From a virus, in IMG/VR virus record IMGVR_UViG_3300023235_000989, positions 1 through 59,346 of that record: a stretch of 59,346 bases of DNA; one strand, written 5' to 3'. Made by a program: the position numbers and the translations under genes. Under the pieces are notes generated by a model that had not been told where the DNA came from, did not search any database, and was given only the letters and a program-made list of their open reading frames with translations. Shown in pieces: positions 39,749-49,500 of this stretch (its first letter is position 1; every line of letters begins with the position of its first letter).

Positions 39749-40740
39749 TTTGCTTCAGGCTCTCTTGGCTTCTTTGCCGGATTTGATCCGTCAATACCAT
39801 TAAGTAATTCTGCCCACTTCTTATCACAAAGCGGACGATTACATAGATACTTGCAGTAGTGATCCATACCCCGGCGTTTGATTGATCGAGCCTTTTTAAT
39901 CTTGTTGTATAACTTGGTGACTTGACTACGCGTGACCTCATCATCCTCGGCGGTGAATGCATGCTCTAGTGGGATGCTACGGAAGTAATCAAACTGAACC
40001 CAGTAGTATTTATAGTCTGGATACATAGTCTTGGCTGCAAAAGAATACATCCTTGGCTGTAGGTCTTCGATGAACTTCTCATGCTGTGGGACTGAATACC
40101 CAGTCTTATAGTCAACGACCAACAGTGTCTCAGGATCATATTCAAGCACTAAGTCAATAAAGCCATTCATTAGAATGGGGTTACCATCCTCGTCTGGTCC
40201 CCACGAAATATTCTCGCCCTCGGCAAGCGCGCCCTCTCTAGTCGGTGCCTCAATGCCAATCACCTTACCACCAGGGTTGTCCTTGCTCTTTACACCAGTG
40301 TCAAAGTATTTGCCGTATCGATCGATCGCCGTCTCGACCATCTGAAGACCTTCCTTGTAGAGCTTCCTGGGGCATCCCTCGAAGTGTTCTACGTGTTTCT
40401 CTACGATACTACAACTAGCCTTCTTCGCATTAAAAAATGGACAGTTCTCACAGTCCTTCTCAATGAAGAAAGAGGCACGCGCCTTCGACGGTGCCTTGTT
40501 CATGTCGTCACTAAATGGACGTAGATCATCTACATTCTTAGCGTAAAGCTCTTCGTAGCTTGCTGTCCCCTTGGATTCCGCATACTGCTCCAACGTATAG
40601 TGAACGGCACTGCCAAATTCGCTACAGAAGGTGTATTGGAATAGCGCATCTGCCCAGCCCCATTCATACGAGAGGAAGTATTGGAATTCACACTCTAAGG
40701 CTTTCTTGAGCCTTGATGGACTGACGTAAGGGATTTTCAT
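39745..40740 (-). CDS. PD-(D/E)XK nuclease, RecB/Cas4-like, probable Fe-S cluster
   Basis: 331 residues. Nuclease core: GSAVH (H47), GFIDLVLEYDPETLLVVDYKTG with D196, D210 and K212, and the QPRMY (Q-x3-Y) helix. A lone early cysteine (C17 in LECEFQYFL) plus a C-terminal triplet C296, C300 and C305 matches the arrangement that holds a 4Fe-4S cluster in Cas4 and AddB. Two further cysteines occur in the middle (CENC). There are no cas genes, so it is likely a DNA-end processing exonuclease of phage recombination. It overlaps the SprT-like gene as ATGA-type. Confidence 0.78.
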   Translation of the reverse strand: MKIPYVSPSRLKKALECEFQYFLSYEWGWADALFQYTFCSEFGSAVHYTLEQYAESKGTASYEELYAKNVDDLRPFSDDMNKAPSKARASFFIEKDCENCPFFNAKKASCSIVEKHVEHFEGCPRKLYKEGLQMVETAIDRYGKYFDTGVKSKDNPGGKVIGIEAPTREGALAEGENISWGPDEDGNPILMNGFIDLVLEYDPETLLVVDYKTGYSVPQHEKFIEDLQPRMYSFAAKTMYPDYKYYWVQFDYFRSIPLEHAFTAEDDEVTRSQVTKLYNKIKKARSIKRRGMDHYCKYLCNRPLCDKKWAELLNGIDGSNPAKKPREPEAK

Positions 40741-41366
40741 ACTACTAGGCTGTTACCAGTTAGGATTGCACTTACTGCGCGGCGGAGATCATCAAAGCTA
40801 CCGTTATTGTCAATGACATGGTTGTAGCCAGCGTAGTCATCTAGGGCTGTTTCAGACTTATGTCCGTCAGACTTCAAACCAGTCTCTCGTTCAACGCCAA
40901 TGAGGATACCATTGTTCCTAGCAAAGTCGCATTCATTAGGAAAGCGAGCATCGGCAACTACAACAATATCATCATCACGATACTTCTTGCGGTAGACCGA
41001 CTGCACCCAAATATCCGGATCTAGTTGATTGCGAAATAGGTCAGTGCCAACGAACTGAAGCACCTCTCGGACAGTCATGAACTTTTCAGGGACCATATCC
41101 TTGTGCTGTTCATATGGCTCATATCCTAGAGTAGCGCCATTGCGCTCAATTCCTACGGGCCACTTAACCTGAGTCAGCTTTTGCTTACCAGTCTCAGTCT
41201 CCATATCCTCTCGTTGGATACCAAAGATAAGAACGCACGCATCCTTTAGGGCGTCAGCGAAGTGAACGATGTGCGTCCGCTCTTCCCCAAGGAACTGCTT
41301 GATGTATTGAGCAGATGAATCCTTACCTACTTGCTTCTTGCCCGCCAGGGTGATGAACTTAACCAT
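40737..41366 (-). CDS. deoxynucleoside monophosphate kinase (T4 gp1-like)
   Basis: About 209 residues: MVKFITLAGKKQVGKDSSAQYI carries the P-loop, then VHFADALKDACVLIFGI, MTVREVLQFVGTDLFRNQLDPDIWVQSV, and DDIVVVADARFPNECDFARNNG. This layout matches T4 gp1-type dNMP kinase and relatives. It would phosphorylate dNMPs from host DNA and from the dTMP made by ThyX. ATG at 41366 follows GGGAG; it overlaps the HAD gene by eight bases. Confidence 0.82.
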   Translation of the reverse strand: MVKFITLAGKKQVGKDSSAQYIKQFLGEERTHIVHFADALKDACVLIFGIQREDMETETGKQKLTQVKWPVGIERNGATLGYEPYEQHKDMVPEKFMTVREVLQFVGTDLFRNQLDPDIWVQSVYRKKYRDDDIVVVADARFPNECDFARNNGILIGVERETGLKSDGHKSETALDDYAGYNHVIDNNGSFDDLRRAVSAILTGNSLVV

Positions 41367-42084
41367 TGCTTTTGACTCCCAAAATGATGTCAGGTGTATA
41401 TGATAGATCCGGAACCGTAATAACACCATCGGGCATCTGGTCCTTACCAACCTCGACACTTCCCCAGTTGGAGGTGTCAAGGTGAATTGCATTTAGACCG
41501 GCTGCATGGGAAGACAAGATGTCACTCCTAATGCTATCTCCGATCATCCAAGAGTTTTCCTTGTCCACGTTATGCTTGATGCAGAAGTCCTCAAAGACAT
41601 CACTAGTCTTCTTTAGAACGACCCAGCAGTCATGGAATAGGTTGCGCATTGTTAGGTCATCGAATCGCTTAATCTGAACCCAGCGTTCGCCAGCGGTGAC
41701 TACGGCAACCTTGAAGCCAGAGTTAGCAAACTGTCGCACGACGCCCGCTGCATAATCATACTCAATCGATGTCTGTTCGAACACATCCATAGCAAACTGC
41801 CTAACTTGAGCTACGACCTCTTTGCTACGCTCCTCATCCATGAACCCGAACTGAAAGAAGTGCTTGGCGGTTCTCTCAAAAGACTCTGCAAACCTATCTG
41901 TAGAGTATCCGAACTCTTCGAATAAGCCAGCGTCAATTTCGTCCTGCTTCTTCATAACTTGTTCTTTATTGAAGCCATGACTAGACATGAAATCGCCAAA
42001 GTTCTTAGATGCACTGGTGTAAAGCGGTTCAGTGTCAATGAGCGTATTGTCCATATCAAAAATTACCCACTTAGACTTTATCAT
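41359..42084 (-). CDS. HAD-superfamily hydrolase
   Basis: 241 residues with DMDNTLIDTEPLY (motif I, nucleophile D10), VAVVTAGERW (motif II), VVLKKTSDVFEDF (motif III Lys) and WMIGDSIRSDILSSHAAGLNAIHLD (motif IV). This is a phosphoglycolate-phosphatase-type subfamily I member with a helical cap. It may dephosphorylate a nucleotide or small metabolite. It lies between primase and dNMP kinase, overlapping both. Confidence 0.8.
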   Translation of the reverse strand: MIKSKWVIFDMDNTLIDTEPLYTSASKNFGDFMSSHGFNKEQVMKKQDEIDAGLFEEFGYSTDRFAESFERTAKHFFQFGFMDEERSKEVVAQVRQFAMDVFEQTSIEYDYAAGVVRQFANSGFKVAVVTAGERWVQIKRFDDLTMRNLFHDCWVVLKKTSDVFEDFCIKHNVDKENSWMIGDSIRSDILSSHAAGLNAIHLDTSNWGSVEVGKDQMPDGVITVPDLSYTPDIILGVKSNG

Positions 42085-43178
42085 ACATACTCCTTAAAGA
42101 TGAGCTTAAGTTGTGATGGGTCGTGATCTCCTGGATCCTTACCAGACTCTAGCTCTACGTTTACAAATGTGAAATACTCACTACACGTCTTTTCTACACT
42201 CTTCTTTGCCTTCTGTCCTGGCTCATCATTGTCAAACACACACATGATCCTACTGCAACCGATCTTATGCAGGAGTGTTCTGTGATGCTTTCCAAATCCA
42301 GTTCCCAGAACCGCAACCACATTCTTGATACCAGCTTCCCACATACGCATTACGTCACCCGGTCCCTCCACCAGAATGATCGTCTTAGACTCACCCATAA
42401 AGCCCTTTGCGCGATGCAGGTTATACAGCACGGATGATGCGTGGAACTTCTCTTCGTCTGCCCTGTCAGCGGACTTCTTACGTATGTCTGCAAAGTTAAG
42501 CGCATGACACCACTTCGGACGCCACTGCTCAACCAAGTTGTCGTCCAGTAGGCGACATGTGAATGCGATAAGGAATCCGTCCAACGGATCATAGACTGGA
42601 ACGATTGCACGGTTCTCACCATACGTTCCGTTCTTGTGCCATTCACCCCAACAGCCAAACTCCTGAACCACCTCTTCAGAGAAGCCTCGGTTCGTGAAGT
42701 ATGAGCTGGGCTTTAGATGACGCATTAGGTCATCCTCCATCTTCTGGTGCTTTACCAACTGAGACCGCTTACGAATGACTTCTTCTATCCTGTCGGACTC
42801 ATCCTTGTCTAGCTCCTTAATGTCGTCAATGTCCTTCTCGACTGCATCTAGAATCCACTGTAGTGAGTCTTTGAAACCGATCTTCTTCACACACTGAACC
42901 AGCGCGAAGACATCAGACCCGCTTATGTCGTGACAACGATTGCTGAAGCACTGCCACATCTGTCTGCTGAAGTCCCAGCTAAATGCCTGTTCGTTATCAT
43001 TAGGGCTCCTGCCATCTCCATGAGGAATGGGGCAGCAACCCACTAAACGACTACCATAGTCGAAGCCCTTAAAGTTGAGCTTCTTCATGATGATACGCAT
43101 GTTCTTGTGCGCGAGCCTACGGATGCCCTCAAGCTTGGACTTATTTAGTTTGCCAGTAATTGGCTGTGAAGTTGTCAT
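42081..43178 (-). CDS. DNA primase (DnaG-like, zinc and TOPRIM domains)
   Basis: 365 residues. The N-terminal zinc domain has GCCPIPHGDGRS and, 25 residues on, WQCFSNRCH (CHC2-type Cys/His ligands). The catalytic TOPRIM reads IILVEGPGDVMRMWEAGIKNVVAVLGTG and, later, CVFDNDEPGQKAKK (DNDEPG acidic metal site). A central part with NRAIVPVYDPLDGFLIAFTCR is the toprim N-terminal domain. No helicase-interaction domain is visible. It immediately follows the helicase gene, overlapping by four bases. Confidence 0.85.
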   Translation of the reverse strand: MTTSQPITGKLNKSKLEGIRRLAHKNMRIIMKKLNFKGFDYGSRLVGCCPIPHGDGRSPNDNEQAFSWDFSRQMWQCFSNRCHDISGSDVFALVQCVKKIGFKDSLQWILDAVEKDIDDIKELDKDESDRIEEVIRKRSQLVKHQKMEDDLMRHLKPSSYFTNRGFSEEVVQEFGCWGEWHKNGTYGENRAIVPVYDPLDGFLIAFTCRLLDDNLVEQWRPKWCHALNFADIRKKSADRADEEKFHASSVLYNLHRAKGFMGESKTIILVEGPGDVMRMWEAGIKNVVAVLGTGFGKHHRTLLHKIGCSRIMCVFDNDEPGQKAKKSVEKTCSEYFTFVNVELESGKDPGDHDPSQLKLIFKEYV

Positions 43179-44689
43179 GGCGTTTGTGTCTTTGGGGTGC
43201 CCGGGGTCGGTGCTTGTGGTATATTAGCGACTGATGGTGCCTTGCCCCTAGCGGCGGGCTTGACTACCTGCTGAGATACTGGTGGTGCGAACTTAGCTAC
43301 ACCTAGCTCTTTGAACTTGCCGATACCCAGGTCGGCTGAGATGTCAACATGAGTGCTGACGCCCTTACCGTATCGTGTTCCTAGGATGTGCATTTCGTGT
43401 GTGCCATTAGGAGCCTTTACAATGTCGTCGGGGTCCTTCTTGTGGAATAGGCTGATCGAGTCAACTAGCTCAACAATCTTCTTGGCACCAGCAATCATAC
43501 CGAGGTCTTTATCCATCGCACGGTTAGTCTGACCGAACGCAAGGATTGGTAGGTTGAACTCTTCTGCGAAGTCATGAAGCGCCATGCAGGTATCGCCAAG
43601 CACATCGTGTGCCCCAACACCCATAGCCTTAACTTCATCAATACGAGCCAACTTAACATAGTCCCAAACGATCAAGCAGCGTGCTTGCCTTGTCTGAGTA
43701 TCGAGACCGACATGTTGCATAACCCAACGACGTAGGAATGGCAGCATATCTCGCGCTGTCATACCCGTCATCTTCTTGTAGTAAAGCTTCTTGGATTGAA
43801 ACTCTGCTCTGATATTCTCATCCTGAACCAACTGACGAGCCAACTGACACTGAGTCGCAAATGTCCTGTCATAGCCGTCTCTGACGATAGTAGAAGGATC
43901 AGACTTCCAGTAGCCAGTCTCTAGGATCTCATAGTTAATTTCTGCGTGCATACCAAACGAGCGAACTGATTGTGCGATCTCATTCAGCTCACTGTCACAG
44001 TATAGCACAGGCATGTGGCGAGATAGCTCAACTGCTGCACGAGCCCCAATTTGAGACTTGCCAGCCTTAGCCGTAGCCGCCACAAACGTCACACTACCAT
44101 TACGAAGTCCACCGACGGCACGCTGCCAAACTGGAAATCCGATATCCACACCAAGCTCACCTGGGTGATCCGCCAAGTCCTCAATGATCTCTAGGGCTCG
44201 TTCTGGTAGGTGAATGATCTCGTCATCTACCACGCCCTGAAGCTTGTTCGATAGTGTCATTAGCGAGTTATCGACCCTGCCGATCATGTCGCTAGTATCA
44301 TCAGAAGTGTCCTCTAGATACTTTCCTAGTTGCTTGAGCATACCCTGATAGCTGCCCTTCACCGTTTCACGCTTTACTTGCAAGAAGGATCGACCCGTAT
44401 CAGCCGCAGACGCCTCATGCTCGAAACAAGCGTCGAGTAGTTCTCCATCCCGCATAACCTCAAGGAAGTCCTTGAAGCCTAGGGCACTTGCTTCCGCTAA
44501 GAGACCCGCACGAGTAACTGTCAGATCTCCAGTGGCGTTCATCAAAAAACGCTGAAGGACGATAAAGAGCTTCTGATGTGCCTTCGTTGAGAAGTCATCT
44601 ACTGAGACATGCTGCTGAATGTTGAAGTAGACATCTGGGTTCTTGCATAGACCTGCAATGAACGTGAACTCAGCGGCAATATTACCCAT
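43175..44689 (-). CDS. replicative DNA helicase (DnaB-like RecA fold)
   Basis: 504 residues. An N-terminal helical domain (PDVYFNIQQHVSVDDFSTKAHQKLFIVLQRF) typical of DnaB is followed by RNGSVTFVAATAKAGKSQIGARAAVELS with the Walker A lysine, then VLYCDSELNEIAQSV, LIVWDYVKLA (Walker B), LPILAFGQTNRAMD and the last motif FHKKDPDD...LGTRYGKG. The C-terminus is proline-rich and disordered. Unwinds DNA at the fork and pairs with primase. It starts inside the end of the small nuclease gene. Confidence 0.82.
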   Translation of the reverse strand: MGNIAAEFTFIAGLCKNPDVYFNIQQHVSVDDFSTKAHQKLFIVLQRFLMNATGDLTVTRAGLLAEASALGFKDFLEVMRDGELLDACFEHEASAADTGRSFLQVKRETVKGSYQGMLKQLGKYLEDTSDDTSDMIGRVDNSLMTLSNKLQGVVDDEIIHLPERALEIIEDLADHPGELGVDIGFPVWQRAVGGLRNGSVTFVAATAKAGKSQIGARAAVELSRHMPVLYCDSELNEIAQSVRSFGMHAEINYEILETGYWKSDPSTIVRDGYDRTFATQCQLARQLVQDENIRAEFQSKKLYYKKMTGMTARDMLPFLRRWVMQHVGLDTQTRQARCLIVWDYVKLARIDEVKAMGVGAHDVLGDTCMALHDFAEEFNLPILAFGQTNRAMDKDLGMIAGAKKIVELVDSISLFHKKDPDDIVKAPNGTHEMHILGTRYGKGVSTHVDISADLGIGKFKELGVAKFAPPVSQQVVKPAARGKAPSVANIPQAPTPGTPKTQTP

Positions 44690-45020
44690 TAGTGGCTTCC
44701 TCTAGTTTAGACAGGACTAAGTCCTTGGTCATTTCTTCGTTGTATGCTACTCGAATCAAAGTTATTTCCTCTTCCTCGCATCGCTGGTCTTTGTTGGCGT
44801 CGCGTCGCTTCGCCTTAATGAAGTTCTCTTTACTACCATGGAAGTGTTCATTATATGAGAAGTGGAATTCTCCATCATACTCAAATCCGATCTTAAACCT
44901 AGGTAGATATATGTCAATGAACAACCCGCCGCGTATAGCAACGTTATGTTCTAGCTCTATCCGTTGGTTTGGATAGATCAGTTTCACAATCTCTAGCAGT
45001 GCCTTAGCTCCCTTGCTCAC
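44682..45020 (-). CDS. small VSR/EDxHD-like nuclease
   Basis: 112 residues: LEHNVAIRGGLFIDIYLPRFKIGFEYDGEFHFSYNEHFH, where D in FIDIYLP, then E and D in GFEYDGEFHF, followed by ITLIRVAYNE, match the EDxHD/VSR-like nuclease fold of phage DUF559-type proteins. There is no HTH or NUMOD module, so it may be a resident DNA repair or junction enzyme and not a homing enzyme. It overlaps recA by 17 bases and the helicase by eight. Confidence 0.6.
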   Translation of the reverse strand: MSKGAKALLEIVKLIYPNQRIELEHNVAIRGGLFIDIYLPRFKIGFEYDGEFHFSYNEHFHGSKENFIKAKRRDANKDQRCEEEEITLIRVAYNEEMTKDLVLSKLEEATNG

Positions 45021-46068
45021 CGAATGTCTCTGGGTAAAGTCCCTTCAGTTCATTTAGAGTAGACATGAATAGGTTTATGTCACCGCGCATGATCTCCACT
45101 GTGGTCTTGTGAGGTCTCTTTACAAGCTCACCCTTTGCGTTCGGTAGCATGAAGTATTTGCCGTCCTTCTCAAGCACACCAAGGTCGCCCGCCATCGTCA
45201 CAAGCTCTTCACAGATATCGATACCCTTGCCGTAGATGAGGGGAAACTCACCGCTCACGAAAGGTGGAGCAACCTTATTCTTGATGATCTTGAATCGAAC
45301 AGTGTGCCCGATCTGGTCACCATCCTCGCCCATGATACGAGTCGCCTTAGTGATGTCCATCAGCTTGATTCGCTGCGCTGCATAGAAGGGGAGTGCGCGA
45401 CCACCACTAGTGGTGTCCGGGTCGCCGTATGCGCCAATGTTGGTGCGTTGCTGGTTCAGAAAGATGATCGTGCTCTTAGCCCTGCCGACCGCAGCTTGTA
45501 GCTTGCGACATCCAGCACTCATAAGCTTAGGCAGAGTTCCAACATCGGTCTCTCCGATCCCCTTAGAGTCTGTCTGTTCTGGGAGTAGTGCATCTACAGA
45601 GTCAATAGCGATGACTGACCCAGGATATTGCAGCGCCCAAAGCTCTGCTAGCCTTAGCGCGTCTTCACCTGTCGGTGCTGTAATAACCTCTAGGACTCCG
45701 GGGTCTCGTAGTATGGGGAACGAATCAACCAGCGTGGGCTGTAGCGCCTGCTCTTGGTCAATGAATAGAACCTTCTTGCCCCTCTTTGCAGCCTCTGCCA
45801 GGATGGACAGCACGAGCGTCGTCTTACCAGCGCCTGAGTTACTGAAGATCTCGATGATGCCACCTTGGTAGCATGGCACCTGTAGGTTGATGTCCAGGCT
45901 AAGTGACCCAGTGGAGTTACCAATTGGTAGCTCTAACTGATCACCAGAGTGAAACTGAGTATCCTCAAACTGCTTCTTCAGTGAACGCATAAAGACCTTG
46001 TCTTCTTTTGAGTCACTATTCCCTTCATTCGATTCTGTCACGTTCGGTTCCTCAGTTGGTTGTTCCAC
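45004..46068 (-). CDS. RecA-like recombinase
   Basis: 354 residues. The polar N-terminal tail precedes GGIIEIFSNSGAGKTTLVLSILAEA (Walker A, residues 75-83), VLFIDQEQALQPTLVDSF, VIAIDSVDALLPEQTD (Walker B), TIIFLNQQRTNIGAYGDPDTTSGGRALPFYAAQRIKL (L2-like loop), and a C-terminal lid. The SNSGAGKT P-loop replaces the bacterial GPESSGKT. Strand exchange in phage recombination and repair. The gene begins the recombination operon with its upstream partner at 46052, which it overlaps. Confidence 0.85.
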   Translation of the reverse strand: MEQPTEEPNVTESNEGNSDSKEDKVFMRSLKKQFEDTQFHSGDQLELPIGNSTGSLSLDINLQVPCYQGGIIEIFSNSGAGKTTLVLSILAEAAKRGKKVLFIDQEQALQPTLVDSFPILRDPGVLEVITAPTGEDALRLAELWALQYPGSVIAIDSVDALLPEQTDSKGIGETDVGTLPKLMSAGCRKLQAAVGRAKSTIIFLNQQRTNIGAYGDPDTTSGGRALPFYAAQRIKLMDITKATRIMGEDGDQIGHTVRFKIIKNKVAPPFVSGEFPLIYGKGIDICEELVTMAGDLGVLEKDGKYFMLPNAKGELVKRPHKTTVEIMRGDINLFMSTLNELKGLYPETFGEQGS

Positions 46069-46522
46069 TCTCTAGCTCCTGTAAGATGTCACTTAGGCTC
46101 TTCTTGCGATTACTACTACCAGTCTTCATCTTGTAACCAGAGGTCTCTTCTACGTAGTTACTACTCTCCCTTACTAGGGTTGAGTGAAGAGCAGTGTAGT
46201 AAGCTACAAACTTATCGACGTTACACCACTTAAAGTAGTTCTTGACCTTCCACTTAAGTAGGCCAAACTCCTTATAGTCCAGGTCGGTCACCTTGTAGAA
46301 TTGGACGAACCATGCCAGTTGCTCTACCTCCACACCGAGCTTGCTCACGCGCCTTACCTTGGTGAGCAGTTGACCCCATTCCTTCGCGAATGGACCGTCC
46401 TTTCTCCAGCCGCCTTCGGGTAGCGCTCCATGCCTATTCATCAGGATGGCTTCTACGACGAAGTTTGGCAGGTCGTGTGCGACTTCTGACGTAGACGGGC
46501 TGGCATATTTCTTAGCTGTCAT
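46052..46522 (-). CDS. hypothetical protein, first gene of the replication/recombination operon
   Basis: 156 residues, helical and aromatic-rich (LAWFVQFYKVTDLDYKEFGLLKWKVKNYFKWCNVDKFVAYY), with a Ser/Lys-rich tail. The family is not recognised. It is the first gene after promoter copy 6, overlaps recA by 17 bases and is likely an accessory factor for recombination, by position only. Confidence 0.5.
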   Translation of the reverse strand: MTAKKYASPSTSEVAHDLPNFVVEAILMNRHGALPEGGWRKDGPFAKEWGQLLTKVRRVSKLGVEVEQLAWFVQFYKVTDLDYKEFGLLKWKVKNYFKWCNVDKFVAYYTALHSTLVRESSNYVEETSGYKMKTGSSNRKKSLSDILQELESGTTN

Positions 46523-46538
46523 GGTTCCTCTCTACACA

Positions 46539-46566
46539 ATTATGTGTCGAGAAGAGAGTTTCGTGC
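46539..46566 (-). promoter_or_regulatory. candidate phage promoter, copy 6
   Basis: Minus strand: GCACGAAA, ten bases, GACACATAAT, a perfect match, in the 65-base gap between the last virion gene and the replication operon. ATAAT ends 16 bases before the ATG at 46522 with an AGAGAGG ribosome-binding site between. This position divides the structural and replication blocks. Confidence 0.6.
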
Positions 46567-46587
46567 GTCTTTTCTTAAGTTTGGCTT

Positions 46588-49500
46588 TTAGCTAAATCTC
46601 AGGAAGTTCTGTCTATTCGAAACAAAGAAGCTCCCAACCCTTGTAGAGCCATCGCCTGGAGTGGTGGGGTTTGTGCTTAAGACCTCGGCGGTCATTAAGA
46701 TCCCCTTGTCACCTACGATTATGAACTCCGGGTTTGGGAACGGCGTCACGTCGCCCTCTGGAATAGCGCTCTGATCTAGATTACCGTTATCCGTAAGACC
46801 CTGCACTGTCACTATAGCACCAGATGTCCCCACATTAGTTATAGCCGTAACCTGCACTGGGGTTGAAGAGTTACCACCAGGGTTTAGGAATACGCCAGGA
46901 GTCTCAAGCGTTGCACCTGGGCGCTCTAGGACTCTGGGGGTTCCATTACTTGCTTGCGAGGCAAGGGTGGTGAGGTCTCCAAGATTAACCGCGCCGTTGA
47001 GAAGCGGAACGTTAACGAGACGACGAACAGGATCGGTGTCCAGTAGAGCCACATCAAACGTGTTAGAAGACGTTCCTACGCCACTGACAAACACAACCGT
47101 GCCATTAGAGAATGGACGCCCACCAGTCCAGTAACGTTGAATTTCGCGCCCCTGCCCCGGAAGCCTAAGCTCGTTTACGTGATAGAGCGCTTCGTCACCG
47201 ACATTTAAGAATCCGTCTACACAGACGGAGCCACCACGACCAGCACCAGTCTCAAAGTTTGGATCAGAGCTGCCGGGAGACTTCGCAGGAACGGTATAGT
47301 CTTGTGCGGTTATACCACGATACCTTTCTTGTGTTCCCGCGTCTGGAGTGTTGGAGAATGTTAGCGCAAAGTTGACTTCATTGATTGTTGCCTTGCGAAT
47401 GGTCTCACCCTTACCTCGTGGCGCACCAATGATGTTAGGCGGCTGGGGGCGCGCACGGCTACGCGTGCCTGGGGCTAAGGGGCTGGCTATGTCGAAGTTG
47501 ATTGGTGTGATGATGCCATTTAAGATCGAGCGCTGACGCTCACCAAGTGGTGCATCCTTGCCAAATTCAGCAAAGAAACTAGCAATACGATAGTTGCTTC
47601 TAATACCAGCAGTTCCAAGAGTGAAGTTTACCTCGGTGATACCATGGTTGCGAACACCAATAATCCCACTTGCGTTAGGTGAAGAGTTGGAAAATGAGTC
47701 AAAGGAAATCTTAGGAAGTCCAACTAGTTCAATTGCAGAGAACTGAGAGTTAGCCGCTGGAGCAATCAGTCCCTGAAGACGACGGAACGCACGATCTTCC
47801 ATAAGCTGGATAGACGTTGTGCGACCTTGTGGTGGGAAGTTCCATGGGCCAAACTGATCATCAATGACGATCGACTCTGAATCACATGGTGTAGCTAGTT
47901 CCCCACTTACCCACGCCTGTGGAAACGACATGCCGTATCTCTCAGTAAACTCTACTGGGATCGCGACACCATCCAACCTGATGTATGGATCGATAAGGAT
48001 ACCCGGATCAACGAAATCTACGATACCAGAACCAGATGACTCTAGCGCGTCTTCAGTTAGCGTTACTAGGTTGCGGAACGTAAAGTTCTCACTCGATCCA
48101 GTGCCTGCAATAATAGGGATCTCAGCTAGGAGTGTGCCTTCTGGGTATTCTTCAAACGCCCTTAGTGGGTCACGTGGATCAATAGTTAGCTGGCCTACTT
48201 CCGTCAAGGTGATAGGAATATAGTGCTCTCCGGTGCGAGTCCGACGACCTGAATCAGCAGTCGTGTTGCCAATATTATAGTCCTCGGTCCATTGACCGAA
48301 TCCCGCTGGTGCATCCTCGCCTTCTGGACCATAAACCGTTCCGGAAGGAAGAACACAGTATGCAGAAATCTTATCGTCGGTTCCTTTGAATGGCGAAAGT
48401 GGACTTAGGTCACGGTTGATCTCATAGTTGTTTACGAAGAGACCACTAGAACCACCTGTTGAGATGCCTTGTCCCTCCATCTGGTTCTCTACATTACCCC
48501 ATGCTGCATTGGCTAATTTGAATGCACCCGAAGCTGCATTGACTAGAATACCAGAAGCGATATAGGCACGACCAAAGAAGCGTGTCGCATGGTCACGGAC
48601 ACGGTTGTAGAAATTAAGGACCCAGTTCTGATTAGCGTCGCGGCGGTTATTGATAAGACGGATCTGACCAGACTCGTTACCGCCAAGTGCAGCAATCGGC
48701 TGCGCTGGATCATATCGACTTTCGAAGTCAGGATGTTGCGCGGCAATACTACCGGCATCAATTGGCTGACCAAAACCCGGTGACGTAAGACTAATGTCCG
48801 CTGCGTTAGTCTGATACTTTTTGAAGTATGTCCAATGCTCGATCCCCTTTAGGGCAGCCTGTAGTTCTAGATCGCTTGGCTTGTAGCCACGCAGAATACC
48901 AACAGCATCTGTAAACTGAACTGAAAAATTAGGCCAAGCTGGCTGAAAAACAACTCCAGACTCAGGTGCTGGCACTCCATCAATTCCACCTAGTAGCGGA
49001 GAGTTGAGCCAACCTTCTTGGTGAGCACCAAGTAGACGAACGCGACGTGGTTGGGTAACTAAGTCATCACCATACTGCAAGCTAACCGTTTGCTCTAGAC
49101 CACTTACGGACCCTAAACCTGCTACGATGTTGAGTAGCTCATCCTCACGTAGGTCGAATGCAACCTTTCTATTGACTAGACGAACCTTCTGCTCGGACAT
49201 ACTCCAATACCAGTCATACGCAGTGGCTTCTAGAATACGAGTGAGGGCTTCTGTTAGTGGCGTTCCATCAAAGTTAAACCTAACGGCTGATGCGTCACCG
49301 CCCAAGTTAGCCTCAAGGTCTTCTTTAGATGGGATTTTATCAAGGTCGAAAAGAATCTCGCCCTCGTCGATTGCAAGCTGAATCGCATCCAAGATCTGAG
49401 GGTATGTGCAGCCTTGCTCAAGGACAAGGCGATACTCTCTGAATAGCGGCTCTGAGACATTCCCGTCAATATTAGTGAACCCCTTCGTGATGCGAACTCC

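Noticed and set aside
39745-40740. Cas4 as part of a CRISPR system
   Set aside because: There is no repeat-spacer array or other cas gene; the Fe-S exonuclease label is adequate.
4168-46566. The repeated element as a T7-type RNA polymerase promoter
   Set aside because: Part of the box (CGACACATAAT) looks vaguely like the T7 consensus, but there is no single-subunit RNA polymerase gene here and the conserved upstream box at fixed distance fits a sigma-type promoter better.
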